Counted from the first letter of the stretch, positions 1 through 9,289 are shown. The stretch: 64,000 bases of DNA from an uncultured Clostridia bacterium (GCA_934643825.1 CAKUCW010000002.1:65901-129900); one strand, 5' to 3'. Translations and numbers: made by a program. Notes: generated by a model not told the origin, from the sequence alone.

Positions 1-186
1 ATCAAATCCGCACGAACGACTGTTTTTTTGCACGAAAAATCGTATTATGTGCAGTTCGCTGCTTTGCTTGGTTCAAATTGTTCATCGCTTTGCGGCGGTT
101 TCGCCCAATCCCTGAGGAAGGATGAAGGTTTCTTTTTTCGTCATGCACGGCGAAGCGCCCGCATACCATCGCCGGGAGGGATGAGG

Positions 187-1023
187 ATGCGGTTGATTGC
201 CTTTGGCGGGGACGCGAGAGTGTGCGGCGTGCTCGGCGCGGCGGAAAAAGCCGGATGGGAAACCCTGCATATCACCGGGGAATACGCCGGAGAACTTCCG
301 TCGGCGGATGCCGTGCTGCTTCCGTGGGCGCGGTCGTTTCGGGAAAACAGCCTGATCGTTCAGCAGGGCGAAAAGAGCATGACACGCGAAAGCGTATTGG
401 CAAAAATACCGCCCTGCGCGGCGGCGCTGGTCGGCAGGGATGTCCGCGATGAGGAACTGCCGCAGGTCGGCAGGGTCATTCGCCCGGATGGGGACGAGGC
501 GTTTTTGCGGCTCAATGCGCGGCTGACGGCGGAGGGCGCGATGATGACACTGATGCGTGTGCGGAAACGGGCGCTGCTGTCCTCGACGGCGGTCATCACG
601 GGCTATGGGCGCATCGGGCAGGAAATGACGGCGCGGCTCTGCGCGATGGGAACGTTTGTCATCGTCTGCGCGAGAAACGAGGGGCAGATGCGTCTGGCGC
701 ATGCCGCGGGCGCACATCCCGTGCCGCTGAGCCGGCTTGCGGCGGCGTGCAGGCAGGCGGATGTGATCGTCAATACGATTCCGGCGCATGTGCTGGGTGC
801 GGATGCGCTGGAAGCCATCGGACGGGATACGCCCATACTTGAGCTGGCAAGCCCGCCGTATGGCATGGATATGCAGGAAGCCGTTCGGCGGGGCTTGCAG
901 GTCTGCGTGGAGAGCGGTCTGCCGGGACGATATGCGCCGATGGACGCGGGAAGCGCATTGTTTGACGCGCTGAAGCGGGGCATGGCGTCGGTTGGAGAAA
1001 AGGAGGAAAAGGCGAATGGGTGA
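187..1023 (+). CDS. spoVFA: Dipicolinate synthase subunit A
   Basis: This is the NAD(P)-binding subunit of dipicolinate synthase, which makes the spore-core chelator dipicolinic acid from a lysine-pathway intermediate in the mother cell. A Rossmann motif (ITGYGRIGQEM, GxGxxG) sits near residue 140, followed by the family segment ending in ELASPPYGMD. I chose ATG 187 because GGGAGG at 175-180 is seven bases upstream; ATG 181 abuts that site and is too close. The frame stays open upstream to 28 without a ribosome site. The resulting 278 residues suit the family. The 3' end overlaps the next gene by 8 bases, as expected for a translationally coupled heterodimer. A mother-cell sigma factor is expected, but I could not place a convincing promoter. 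Confidence 0.9.
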   Translation: MRLIAFGGDARVCGVLGAAEKAGWETLHITGEYAGELPSADAVLLPWARSFRENSLIVQQGEKSMTRESVLAKIPPCAAALVGRDVRDEELPQVGRVIRPDGDEAFLRLNARLTAEGAMMTLMRVRKRALLSSTAVITGYGRIGQEMTARLCAMGTFVIVCARNEGQMRLAHAAGAHPVPLSRLAAACRQADVIVNTIPAHVLGADALEAIGRDTPILELASPPYGMDMQEAVRRGLQVCVESGLPGRYAPMDAGSALFDALKRGMASVGEKEEKANG

Positions 1024-1588
1024 ACTGCGCATCGGTTTTGCCATCACGGGATCGTTTTGCACGTTTAAGGCGGTTTTTCCGCAGATGAATCTGCTGGTGG
1101 AGCATGGGTATCGCGTGATCCCGATCATGTCCGATAACGCTTACGGGACGGATACGCGGTTCGGAAGCGCGGCGGACTGGGTCGCGCAGGCGGAGGAAAT
1201 CTGCGGGGAAAAGGTCATCCACACCATCGCGCAGGCAGAGCCGATCGGGCCGAAGAAACTGCTTGACCTGCTGATTGTCGCGCCATGCACGGGCAATACG
1301 CTGGGCAAGCTGGCGTGCGGCATCTATGACACGGCGCCGACGCTGGCGGTGAAGAGCCATAGGCGAAACGGGCGTCCGGTGCTGATCGCGGTATCGACAA
1401 ACGACGCGCTGTCCGGCGCGGCGGCGGGTATCGGGCTGCTGATGAATCGAAAGGGCATTTACTTCGTGCCGCTTGAGCAGGATGATTATCGCGCAAAGCC
1501 GACGAGCTGCGTGGCGGACTTCATGCAGATTCTGCCTGCGGCGGAGGCGGCGCTGGAAGGGCGGCAGATTCAGCCCATGATCTTTTAG
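1016..1588 (+). CDS. spoVFB: Dipicolinate synthase subunit B (flavoprotein)
   Basis: This is the flavoprotein-like subunit of dipicolinate synthase, of the HFCD/Dfp fold. The start (MGELRIGFAITGSFCTF) shows the nucleotide-binding GSFCTF segment, and the middle has the typical IVAPCTGNTLGKLACGIYD stretch. ATG 1016 was chosen over the in-frame ATG 992 because AAGGAGG at 1000-1006 is nine bases upstream. The product is 190 residues, normal for the family. It overlaps dpaA by 8 bases, so the two are one operon. In Bacillus subtilis dpaAB lies near an RNase J gene and spoIIIE; both also occur within 10 kb here, which supports the assignment. Confidence 0.92.
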   Translation: MGELRIGFAITGSFCTFKAVFPQMNLLVEHGYRVIPIMSDNAYGTDTRFGSAADWVAQAEEICGEKVIHTIAQAEPIGPKKLLDLLIVAPCTGNTLGKLACGIYDTAPTLAVKSHRRNGRPVLIAVSTNDALSGAAAGIGLLMNRKGIYFVPLEQDDYRAKPTSCVADFMQILPAAEAALEGRQIQPMIF

Positions 1589-1656
1589 GCGGCGCTGACG
1601 CAAGGGCGGACAAAGAAAAGCTTCTTCGGGAAGAAAACACGGAAGAAATTCGTCTA

Positions 1657-1686
1657 TTTACAAATCAGGCGGCTATCATGTACAAT
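1657..1686 (+). promoter_or_regulatory. Sigma-A-type promoter for the secreted DUF3298-like gene
   Basis: TTTACA at 1657-1662 and TACAAT at 1681-1686 are separated by 18 bases. They lie just upstream of the TTG start at 1708. This suggests vegetative expression independent of dpaAB. Confidence 0.55.
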
Positions 1687-1707
1687 GAACGAAAGAGGTG
1701 AACGAAT

Positions 1708-2886
1708 TTGAAACGATTTCTTTGCATGGCGATGCTCTGCGCGATGCTTCCGGCGGGCGCGTGGGCAGAACTCGATCTTCATATGACGAATCTGGAACGG
1801 GGCGACCACACCCTGACGGTTTTTGAAGCGCAGGAAAAAGCGGATGAATCCGCTCAGAAGCAGGATGGCGGACAGAATACGGTCAGCCAAGCCGCGGAAA
1901 CGGCAAACGTGCAGATTGAAACACACTTTGCGCAGAAGAAGGCGGAGCAGCTGCTTTCGCGTGCGGGCGCAAGCGTTCAGCAGAGCGGCGAGCTTTTCAT
2001 AAGCGGCAGCCTTGCGTCGATGACGCTCGTTTGGAACGGCACGCAGGCGGATGGAACGAACGGAAGCTCGACCACCGGGCTTGTGCTTGACCTGACGACC
2101 GGAGAAGCGGTCGAGCTGGCGCGGCTCTTTGAGGATGCGGACGCGGCGTTTGCGGCGATGGAAAATATCATCTCCGATGACGTGCTGAGCGAACTCAGCG
2201 ATTATATGGAGTATGGCGACCTGCTGCCGATGCCGACGGATAATTACGCCATCGATGAGCAGGGGCTGACGGTGTTTTATCCCGATGATCGGTATCGCTA
2301 TTTTGATGAGAAAAACGGCGCGGTGCAGTTCGCATGGTATGAGCTGGCGGCGTATATCGGAGAGGATAGCCCGGTGTATGCCCTTGCGCATAAGGAACAG
2401 AGCGCGGATGCGCTGAAAACAGCCGTCGCGGAGGGCAGACTGCCCGGGCCGATGGAATCCGTTTCGCTGGGAGAAAAGCTGGGCGATGTGCTGGCGAGAT
2501 ATACGCTGCTGACCGATCCGGATTATACCAACGATTCGCAGGTCTATCTGTTTGAAGAGCCTGAACTGCGCGGATGGGCGGTGGAGATTCCCAAGTATGC
2601 CGAAACCGAGGAAGATGAGACGCCGATCTCTGCGATCCGCACGACGCGTGCGGCGCTTTGCGGGCTGACCATCGGCAAGACGACGCGGGATGAGGTCATC
2701 GCCATGCTGGGCGAGGCGAAGGAAACGCGTGCCTATGATGAAAGCGCGGCAAGGGATAGGATGCTTCCGGCGGGAGAGAGCCTTTTCTTTGAGCTGTCCG
2801 GCAAAATCCTTCAGACGCATATCGGCGAAGACGGCACGCTCGCGGGCGTGATCCTGCGCGGCGCAATGCCCGAAGAGCTTTACTGA
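1708..2886 (+). CDS. Secreted protein with DUF3298/RsiV-like region
   Basis: The protein of 392 residues starts at TTG 1708, with GAGGTG about eight bases upstream. An N-terminal signal peptide (MKRFLCMAMLCAMLPAGAWA) predicts export. No lipobox is visible. The middle part (about residues 100-220) has the pattern of DUF3298/RsiV C-terminal domains: a conventional beta segment, then GLTVFYPDDRYRYF followed by an aromatic strand. The last 80 residues (LTIGKTTRDEVIAMLGEA) resemble the short helix-turn repeats of SmpA/OmlA-like or copper-amine-oxidase-associated domains. Its role is unknown; RsiV-type domains bind lysozyme, but no anti-sigma domain or membrane segment is present. It has its own promoter and a strong terminator, so it is monocistronic. 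Confidence 0.7.
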   Translation: MKRFLCMAMLCAMLPAGAWAELDLHMTNLERGDHTLTVFEAQEKADESAQKQDGGQNTVSQAAETANVQIETHFAQKKAEQLLSRAGASVQQSGELFISGSLASMTLVWNGTQADGTNGSSTTGLVLDLTTGEAVELARLFEDADAAFAAMENIISDDVLSELSDYMEYGDLLPMPTDNYAIDEQGLTVFYPDDRYRYFDEKNGAVQFAWYELAAYIGEDSPVYALAHKEQSADALKTAVAEGRLPGPMESVSLGEKLGDVLARYTLLTDPDYTNDSQVYLFEEPELRGWAVEIPKYAETEEDETPISAIRTTRAALCGLTIGKTTRDEVIAMLGEAKETRAYDESAARDRMLPAGESLFFELSGKILQTHIGEDGTLAGVILRGAMPEELY

Positions 2887-2908
2887 AACTGGAAAACGTG
2901 GTATAATA

Positions 2909-2942
2909 ATCTGCCTAGGTATCGCTTAGGCAGATGTTTTTT
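2909..2942 (+). terminator. Rho-independent terminator
   Basis: The nine-base stem ATCTGCCTA (2909-2917) pairs with TAGGCAGAT (2927-2935) and is followed by a G and a run of Ts. It ends the upstream secreted-protein gene. Confidence 0.85.
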
Positions 2943-3036
2943 GCGTATATACGGTTTATGAGCAAATCCGGAAATATAATATATGATTATAGGCAATGCC
3001 TGAAAACGTCGGCAGGAAACTTTATTCTTTTCTGCA

Positions 3037-3270
3037 TTTATCGCTTTGCGATAAATGGATGATGGGTGGCTTTAAACCGCCGCGAAGCGAAGAAGGGAGT
3101 CTGAGGGGATTGGAATCACGCGCCCACTGTGTGGGGTTCAGCGTGATGAAAATCGGAAATCGCAAGGAGCGCTTGCGCGTTCGCGAAGCGGGCGCGTCTG
3201 CCGCAGGCAGAGGACAGCGCCCCTATGCGAGTTTCCCGGATAAGTCCCTCAGGCAGGTTTGGGCGGCAGC
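3037..3270. repeat. Dispersed mosaic repeat, copy 1
   Basis: The 421-base gap before spoIIIE holds no gene. It contains a small TATCGC/GCGATA hairpin (3041-3056), a module reading CCGCCGCGAAGCGAAGAAGG (within 3071-3109), and a 127-base module (3105-3231) that recurs as a near-identical reverse complement at 11316-11442. The tail (about 3250-3275) resembles the TTTGGGGCAAAGCCCCAA module found at 9056 and 9234. The modules are short, GC-rich and rich in inverted repeats, and have no coding potential that agrees between copies. Confidence 0.75.
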
Positions 3271-3307
3271 CCAATCGTAGACTTTTGTATAAATTGGAGG
3301 GCAGCAG

Positions 3308-6300
3308 ATGGCGAAGAAGGCAGCGAAGAGCGCGGCAAAGAAAAAACGCGCAGTCTCCGGAAAGCGCGGGAGACCCGGGCGCGGAAAACAGCAAAAGAGC
3401 GCCGATCCGCGTGGCATTATCGGAATCGTCGTGTTCTGTCTGGGGCTGTTGGCGCTGGTCTGTCAGTTCGTTCCGTCAAACGGAGGGTTTTTGAACCGGT
3501 GCATGCTGGTTGTGCGCGGGCTGGGCGGCATGCTCTGCCTGCTGCTGCCGGTCGTCCTGTGCTGGGCAGGCGTAACGCTCGTGTTTTTCGGCGAAAAAAG
3601 GCTGAGCCTGCGAACGCTGATTTACAGCACACTGATTTTCCTGTTTGTGGAAACGATGTTCCAGATGGTCAATATCATCAGGGTCAACGGGGCGCTGGCG
3701 GCGGATGGTGCGAGCCTGGGCTACGGCGCGTTTCTGGCGCGGTCGTTCTCCATGTCGTCGCTGGACTGCAAGGGCGGCGGCTTGATCGGCGCCCTGCTGG
3801 CGTGGCCGCTGTATAAAGCGCTGGATGTCTGGGGCGGCATGATCGTTTTGATCTGTGCGACGGCAATCGTGCTGATGGCGCTGACCGGCGTTTCCTTCAG
3901 CGGGCTGGGCATGCGGATATCCGAATTGCTGGATGATCTGCGCGTGGACTGGCAGGAACGCAGAGAGGAAAAGAGCGCCCTGCGCGACGCCAGACAGGAG
4001 GAAGAGCTGGAGCGGGAAAATGCGCTGGCGCTGGAACGGCAGAAGCGCAGACAGGCGCGAATGCAGCAGGAAAAAGAGGAACAGGAGCGCCAGAAAACGC
4101 AGAAACAGCAGGAAGAGCAGCCTAAGCCGGAAACGCCGCCCGCGGAAACGCAAAGCGCCGACGGCAAGACAAACAACACGCAGAGACAGCGGCGCAAGGC
4201 AAAGCCGGAGCTGACCGTTGTTTACGCGCAGAGCGACGACGAGGAACGCCCGGACGATCAACCGGTGATCAACAGCAGACCGCCGCGACGGGCGCCCGCG
4301 CCGCGCAAACGCAAGGAGATGTCCCCGAGCGCTCAGCTCTATATCGAGCGGAATGACGAATTCGTGCGGGTGCCGATCGAGGAGCAGACGCCGACGACGC
4401 GAAGCAGACGCAACAGCTTCACCATGCGGGAGGCGGAAGACGCATTCCTGTATGGCGCAAATCCTGAGGATGATCCTCGGCAGACGGGCTATGCGCCGCC
4501 GTACGGCAATCCGCCGCCGTCCGCATTCGTGCCGCAGCAGGCTGACGACGCGCCCGAATCGGATGAGGATTATGGAGCAAGCCCCGAACCGGAATATGTG
4601 CAGCCCGTTCCGCCCGAACAGGAACCGCTGCCCGATGAAGGGGACGACGAGGAAGACGAGGCGTCGCTGATCACCAACGCGCATGCACAGGGCGCGGATC
4701 GCCCCATTGAGGAGAGCTATGGCACGGCAGAACCGGAGGAAGAAGAGCCGATGCTGCCTGCGGGTCATATCGAATACGACGACGGCGACGCGCAGGTGAC
4801 GGCGGACGAGCCGCACGACGAGCCGACGCCCACGCAGAGCGGATCGTTTGGCGGCTGGCAGATGCCGCCGCGCAGAGAATCGACCGCGGGCGCACCGTCG
4901 AGCTATTCCGACAGCGCAATTGACGCGGCTCGGGCACGCATGACGCAGAACGCCGGCAGCCAGATGAAACAGGAAATGCCCGTGCAGCCGCAGGGGCAGG
5001 ATGTGCTGAAGGCACAGCGGATGAACGAGCAGCAGACGGTTGTGCAGCTGCGCGGAAACAGGCTCGATGGAACGCCTATCGTCGTGCCGCAGAAGGATGT
5101 TCACGAATCGCCGCAGGTGGCGAAGGAGGAATACATCTTCCCGCCGATTGACCTGCTCAATCAGAGCCGGACGACGCAGGATCCTAACCAGCGAGCCAAG
5201 GATGAGGCGGGCGCACGCAAACTGATCGGCACGCTCGAGAGCTTTGGCGTGCAGGCTAAGCTGCTCCATGTCACGCATGGACCCGCTATCACGCGCTATG
5301 AGCTGGCACCTGCGCCGGGCGTCAAGGTTTCGCGCATCGTCGGTCTGGTCGATGATATCGCGCTGAATATGGCGTCCGACGGCGTGCGCATCGAAGCGCC
5401 GATTCCCGGAAAGCCGGCGGTCGGCATCGAGATTCCGAACCAGAAGATCGAAACCGTGTCCCTGCGCGATGTGCTGGAAAGCCCGGAAATGATGCGCGAA
5501 AAATCCCCGACGGCGGTTGCGCTGGGCAAGGGCATATCCGGTGCGCCGGTGATTGCGGATATGGCAAAAATGCCGCATGTGCTGATTGCGGGCGCGACGG
5601 GTTCCGGTAAATCCGTCTGCATCAATACGATCATCAACTCCATCATCTTCCGCGCCAAGCCGGAAGAGGTCAGGCTCATCCTCATCGACCCGAAGGTCGT
5701 CGAGCTGTCCGTTTACAACGGCATTCCGCATCTGCTTGTTCCGGTCGTCACAGACCCGAAAAAGGCGAGCGCGGCGCTCAGCTGGGCGGTTGTGGAGATG
5801 GAGCATCGCTATAAGCGGTTTGAAACGATGGGTGTGCGCGACATCCGCGGCTACAACAACGCCATCGGCGAGAACGAAGAACCGATGAGTAAGATCATCG
5901 TCATCATCGACGAGTTGGCGGATTTGATGATGGTTGCGCCGGGCGAGGTTGAGGAGTCCATTTGCCGACTGGCTCAGCTGGCGCGTGCGGCGGGCATCCA
6001 TCTGGTCATCGCGACGCAGCGCCCGTCGGTCAACGTCATCACCGGCGTCATCAAGGCGAATATCCCCAGCCGCATCGCGTTCGCGGTATCCAGCCAGATT
6101 GACAGCCGTACCATTCTCGATTCCGGCGGCGCGGAAAAGCTGCTGGGCAAGGGCGATATGCTCTATGCGCCGCAGGGCGCGGGCAAGCCGACGCGTGTGC
6201 AGGGCTGCTTTGTTTCGGATGACGAGGTGCAGCGGATCGTCGAATTCGTCCGCGGACGGCACAGCGCTGATTACAACGAGGACGTCATCGAGCAGATGAA

Positions 6301-6583
6301 CACGGCTGCCGACGAGGAAAACACCGCCGCATCCGACGCGCCCAGCACGGGCGAACCGGTGGATGAGATGCTGAACAAAGCCATTGAGCTGGCTGTGGAT
6401 GCGGGACAGGTTTCCATCAGCATGCTGCAAAGACGCCTGCGCGTGGGCTATGCGCGTGCGGGAAGGCTCGTGGACGAGATGACCCTGCGGGGCATCACGG
6501 CGGAGGCGGAAGGCCCGACCAAGCCGCGGACTGTGCTGATTTCCAGAGAGGAATGGCGCAGGATGCAGGAAAATCAGGAATAA
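3308..6583 (+). CDS. spoIIIE: DNA translocase SpoIIIE/FtsK
   Basis: This is a membrane-anchored hexameric DNA pump of 1091 residues. After a lysine-rich head (MAKKAAKSAAKKK) there are about four membrane segments (residues 37-200). A long charged linker follows (about 215-560), first Arg/Glu/Gln coiled-coil-like and then Pro/Asp/Glu-rich and probably disordered. The RecA-like motor has Walker A GATGSGKS near residue 761 and Walker B IIVIIDELAD near 863. The C-terminal winged-helix gamma domain (about 1010-1085) reads sequence polarity signals. GGAGG at 3296-3300 sets the start. The linker is longer than in Bacillus SpoIIIE. The neighbourhood (dpaAB and RNase J) favours SpoIIIE over a division-only FtsK, but one protein may serve both roles. 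Confidence 0.9.
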   Translation: MAKKAAKSAAKKKRAVSGKRGRPGRGKQQKSADPRGIIGIVVFCLGLLALVCQFVPSNGGFLNRCMLVVRGLGGMLCLLLPVVLCWAGVTLVFFGEKRLSLRTLIYSTLIFLFVETMFQMVNIIRVNGALAADGASLGYGAFLARSFSMSSLDCKGGGLIGALLAWPLYKALDVWGGMIVLICATAIVLMALTGVSFSGLGMRISELLDDLRVDWQERREEKSALRDARQEEELERENALALERQKRRQARMQQEKEEQERQKTQKQQEEQPKPETPPAETQSADGKTNNTQRQRRKAKPELTVVYAQSDDEERPDDQPVINSRPPRRAPAPRKRKEMSPSAQLYIERNDEFVRVPIEEQTPTTRSRRNSFTMREAEDAFLYGANPEDDPRQTGYAPPYGNPPPSAFVPQQADDAPESDEDYGASPEPEYVQPVPPEQEPLPDEGDDEEDEASLITNAHAQGADRPIEESYGTAEPEEEEPMLPAGHIEYDDGDAQVTADEPHDEPTPTQSGSFGGWQMPPRRESTAGAPSSYSDSAIDAARARMTQNAGSQMKQEMPVQPQGQDVLKAQRMNEQQTVVQLRGNRLDGTPIVVPQKDVHESPQVAKEEYIFPPIDLLNQSRTTQDPNQRAKDEAGARKLIGTLESFGVQAKLLHVTHGPAITRYELAPAPGVKVSRIVGLVDDIALNMASDGVRIEAPIPGKPAVGIEIPNQKIETVSLRDVLESPEMMREKSPTAVALGKGISGAPVIADMAKMPHVLIAGATGSGKSVCINTIINSIIFRAKPEEVRLILIDPKVVELSVYNGIPHLLVPVVTDPKKASAALSWAVVEMEHRYKRFETMGVRDIRGYNNAIGENEEPMSKIIVIIDELADLMMVAPGEVEESICRLAQLARAAGIHLVIATQRPSVNVITGVIKANIPSRIAFAVSSQIDSRTILDSGGAEKLLGKGDMLYAPQGAGKPTRVQGCFVSDDEVQRIVEFVRGRHSADYNEDVIEQMNTAADEENTAASDAPSTGEPVDEMLNKAIELAVDAGQVSISMLQRRLRVGYARAGRLVDEMTLRGITAEAEGPTKPRTVLISREEWRRMQENQE

Positions 6584-6639
6584 CAGAGAATAACTAAGGA
6601 CGGTCGGGGCTTGGCTTCAAGCTTCCTTCGGCAGGGAGT

Positions 6640-6755
6640 CGTTTCCTGGCCCCTTTCTCCGCTTCGCGGCGGTTTGAAGAAATTTGATTTCAGCTATCGC
6701 AAAGCCGATAGCGCAGACTGCAGACAAAAAGCTGAGCTATCGCAAAGCAATAGTG
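6640..6755. repeat. Degenerate dispersed repeat, copy 2
   Basis: The 257-base gap between spoIIIE and hisS contains the reverse-orientation module CCGCTTCGCGGCGGTTTGAA (about 6658-6677). Two AGCTATCGCAAAGC units follow (about 6693 and 6732), of the kind also present near 3040 and 11516. This copy lacks the 127-base module. No gene is evident. Confidence 0.55.
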
Positions 6756-6840
6756 TAGTGGAAAATCCAAGAGCCTCAGGTTCTTGGCAGGGCATGGGAC
6801 GGAGTTCCGCCCGCATCCTCAATACGAAAGGAAGAACACG

Positions 6841-8103
6841 ATGAAATTTATTAAGACTCCCGTCAAGGGAATGTGCGATATGCTGCCCGCCGATATGCGC
6901 CTTCGCGAGCATGTTTTGGGCATGATCAAGGAATCCTATGGTGCGCATGGCTTCATGCAGATCGAAACGCCGGTGATGGAGCATATCGAAAACCTGACCG
7001 GCAAGCAGGGCGGCGACAACGAGAAGCTCATCTTCAAGGTCATGAAGCGCGGCGCCGAGCTTCAGCGTGCCATTGAAAAGGGCGACGGCGAGCTGGCGGA
7101 TAACGGACTGCGCTATGACCTGACCGTCCCGCTGGCGCGTTATTACGCCAACAACAAGGAAAAGCTGCCGGTGCCGTTCAAGGCGATGCAGCTGGGCAAC
7201 GTCTGGCGTGCGGATAACCCGCAGAAGGGTCGCTTCCGCCAGTTCACCCAGTGCGATATCGATATCCTCGGCGACGACAGCAGCTTGGCTGAGATCGAGC
7301 TGATTTCCGCAACGGCGGCGATGCTGAGCAAGATGCTGGCGGAAGCGGGGCTGTCCGAGTTCACCATCCACGTCAACGATCGCCGGATGCTGGCGGCGGC
7401 GGCGCTTTCCGCGGGCTTTGAAACGGAGGAGATCGGCGGGGCGCTGATTTCGCTGGATAAGTTCGATAAAATCGGTCTGGACGGCATCGAAAAGGATCTG
7501 CTCGCGGGCGGCTATGCGGAGGAAAAGGTTGCCAAGTACATGGCGTTCTACCGCAATGTGCAGCCGGGCATGGATATCGCCGAATTCTGCAAGGACGTCA
7601 ATCCGGAATATCTGCCGGAGAGCGTCGGCGTGGCGCTGGCGGATATCATCGGCAGCGTGAAGCCGATGCTTGCCGAGGGCGTGAAGATCGTCTTTGACCC
7701 GACGCTGGTTCGCGGCATGGGCTATTATACGGGCCCGGTGTTTGAGGTAACGCTGGATGGCTATAACTTCGCCATCGCGGGCGGCGGACGCTATGACGAG
7801 ATGATCGGCAAATTCAGCGGTCAGAACGTCAGCGCGTGCGGCTTCTCCATCGGCTTTGAGCGCATTGTGACCATCCTCAAGGATCACATGAAGGGAAGCT
7901 ATAAGCTGCCGGAAGGCTCGACGGCGTATCTGATCGGCGGTAAGGTGCCGACGGCGCGTAAAGCCGAGGTGCTGGCGCAGGCGGCGCAGGTGCGCACGAC
8001 GGGCGTCGTGGCGACGGTGCTGCCGATGAGCAAGAACATCAAGCATCAGATCGAGCTGCTGGAGGCGGAAGGCTTCACCAAGTTCGAGAAGATCTACGAG
8101 TAA
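6841..8103 (+). CDS. hisS: Histidyl-tRNA synthetase
   Basis: This class II synthetase charges tRNA-His in the cytoplasm. ATG 6841 is preceded by AAAGGAAGA; the frame extends upstream to 6784, but that stretch is repeat-derived gap. Class II core motifs are clear: RYDLTVPLARY near residue 90, a motif-2-like RPQKGRFRQF-type loop seen as NPQKGRFRQFTQCD, the histidine-specific LVRGMGYYTG near residue 290, and GGGRYDEM near 313 with the motif-3 GFSIGFERI. The C-terminal anticodon-binding domain is present. At 420 residues it has the usual length. A HisZ-type ATP-PRT regulatory subunit is less likely because the GMGYYTG motif is intact and no his biosynthesis genes adjoin. The next gene begins 12 bases downstream. 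Confidence 0.88.
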   Translation: MKFIKTPVKGMCDMLPADMRLREHVLGMIKESYGAHGFMQIETPVMEHIENLTGKQGGDNEKLIFKVMKRGAELQRAIEKGDGELADNGLRYDLTVPLARYYANNKEKLPVPFKAMQLGNVWRADNPQKGRFRQFTQCDIDILGDDSSLAEIELISATAAMLSKMLAEAGLSEFTIHVNDRRMLAAAALSAGFETEEIGGALISLDKFDKIGLDGIEKDLLAGGYAEEKVAKYMAFYRNVQPGMDIAEFCKDVNPEYLPESVGVALADIIGSVKPMLAEGVKIVFDPTLVRGMGYYTGPVFEVTLDGYNFAIAGGGRYDEMIGKFSGQNVSACGFSIGFERIVTILKDHMKGSYKLPEGSTAYLIGGKVPTARKAEVLAQAAQVRTTGVVATVLPMSKNIKHQIELLEAEGFTKFEKIYE

Positions 8104-8115
8104 GGAAGGAAATTC

Positions 8116-8565
8116 ATGACCAATAAAGGTGTCGTGACCGAGGTCAACGGCGATACGCTGACCGTCGCGTTTGAACGCCATGAGGCGTGCGGCGACTGCC
8201 ATGCCTGCATGCACGGCAGTGAAAGCTGTGCCAAGCATACCGTCAAGCTCAAGGGCAAGGCGAATGTAGGCGACATAATCGAAGTGGAAATGGATAGCTC
8301 GCATGTGATGGAAGCGTCCGCGCTGGCGTATATGCTGCCGCTGGCAGGCTTCATCATCGGGCTTGCCGGAGGCTGGCTCATCAGCAAAGGCATGAACAGC
8401 AGAAGCGGCGAATTGATGATGGCGCTGTTCGCCGTGCTGGGAACGGCGGTTGCGTATGTCATCATGCGTGCGTTCGATCCGAAGCTGTCCAAGGGACGCT
8501 GGGAACAGAAGATTGTTTCCGTCACCCCGGCGAAGAAGTCTTCTCCCGATGAAAAGAAAGACTAA
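8116..8565 (+). CDS. rseC: SoxR-reducing system protein RseC family
   Basis: This 149-residue membrane protein belongs to the RseC/MucC family. Residues 1-70 form a soluble beta domain with cysteines at 25, 28, 31 and 38 (pattern C-x2-C-x2-C-x6-C), suited to an iron-sulfur or metal site. Two hydrophobic helices follow (about 70-92 and 98-118), then a Lys-rich tail. In other bacteria the family works with the Rnf complex in reducing SoxR or modulates an anti-sigma factor; no rnf or sigma gene is nearby, so the role here is open. It sits between hisS and trxA and is probably cotranscribed with both. Confidence 0.8.
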   Translation: MTNKGVVTEVNGDTLTVAFERHEACGDCHACMHGSESCAKHTVKLKGKANVGDIIEVEMDSSHVMEASALAYMLPLAGFIIGLAGGWLISKGMNSRSGELMMALFAVLGTAVAYVIMRAFDPKLSKGRWEQKIVSVTPAKKSSPDEKKD

Positions 8566-8609
8566 AAAGAGCATGACCCACCATGACCAATCTTGAAGGA
8601 GGTATGAAT

Positions 8610-8924
8610 ATGGCTCTTCATTTGAATAAGCAGACGTTTGACGAGGTTATCTCCGGCGATCAGCCGGTGCTGGTCGATTTCTGGGCGACGTGGTGCGGCC
8701 CGTGCCGCATGATTGCGCCCGCGGTTGAGGAAGTCGCGGAGGAATTCGAAGGACGCGCCGTCGTCGGTAAGGTCGATGTGGATGAGGAAACGGATATTGC
8801 CCGCCGCTATGGCATCATGAGCATTCCGACGCTCATCGTCTTTAAGAATGGTAAGGTCGTTGAACAGGCAGTCGGCGCCCGCGGTAAGCAGGATATCGCT
8901 GAAATGCTCGAACGTCATCTGTAA
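8610..8924 (+). CDS. trxA: Thioredoxin
   Basis: This is a cytoplasmic dithiol oxidoreductase of 104 residues. The active site WCGPC lies at residues 28-32 and the cis-proline loop SIPT near residue 73. ATG 8610 was chosen because GAAGGAGGT (8595-8603) abuts the alternative ATG at 8604 but is correctly spaced from 8610. The gene is 44 bases after rseC and ends in a strong terminator, so hisS-rseC-trxA form a unit. Clustering of trxA with the Cys-rich RseC protein may reflect shared redox chemistry (inference). Confidence 0.95.
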   Translation: MALHLNKQTFDEVISGDQPVLVDFWATWCGPCRMIAPAVEEVAEEFEGRAVVGKVDVDEETDIARRYGIMSIPTLIVFKNGKVVEQAVGARGKQDIAEMLERHL

Positions 8925-8954
8925 GAAAAATCGTCAGTCATCAATCATTTGAAG

Positions 8955-8990
8955 CAGCCGCTCCGTAAAATGGGGCGGCTGTTCTTTGTT
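8955..8990 (+). terminator. Rho-independent terminator after trxA
   Basis: AGCCGCTCC (8956-8964) pairs with GGGGCGGCT (8972-8980), with one G-T pair, and a T-rich tract follows. Confidence 0.8.
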
Positions 8991-9002
8991 TCTAAAAACA
9001 CT

Positions 9003-9111
9003 TCTTGAAACCGCCGCGAAGCGAAGAAGGGAGCCTGAGGGGGGAAGCCCCTCAGTGGGGTTTGGGGCAAAGCCCCAAGCGGGTTATAGGGCGGCAGCCC
9101 TAACGTAACCC
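9003..9111 (+). repeat. Dispersed repeat, copy 3 (tandem partner A)
   Basis: The module CCGCCGCGAAGCGAAGAAGG is followed by GGGGAAGCCCCTC and TTTGGGGCAAAGCCCCAA hairpins and by GGGCGGCAGCCCTAACGTA. The same ~105 bases recur almost identically at 9181-9289 in the same orientation, 178 bases on. The 706-base gap between trxA and rnj is mostly this material. Confidence 0.85.
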
Positions 9112-9180
9112 CGTTCTCAAGCGCGAAGCGCATAAAGACAAGAATCAGGAAGCGAAGCGAAACCTGATTCCACCCCGGCA

Positions 9181-9289
9181 GCTTGAAACCGCCGCGAAGC
9201 GAAGAAGGGAGTCTGAGGGGGAAGCCCCTCAGTGGGGTTTGGGGCAAAGCCCCAAGCGGGTTATAGGGCGGCAGCCCTAACGTATCCCA
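9181..9289 (+). repeat. Dispersed repeat, copy 4 (tandem partner B)
   Basis: This is a second nearly identical copy of 9003-9111. The 70 bases between the two copies include the segment GCGAAGCGCATAAAGACAAG and hold no gene. Confidence 0.85.

Noticed and set aside
2996..3280. Short plus-strand frame in the gap before spoIIIE
   Set aside because: It lies in dispersed repeat sequence; the copy at 11316 is inverted and carries changes that do not preserve a protein.
3476..6430. Very long open frame on the minus strand opposite spoIIIE, and similar frames opposite hisS (6694-8574), rnj (9529-11322) and the GH3 genes
   Set aside because: They mirror GC-rich coding frames, have Arg/His-rich compositions without domains, and lack placed ribosome sites. 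The plus-strand genes carry full family motifs.
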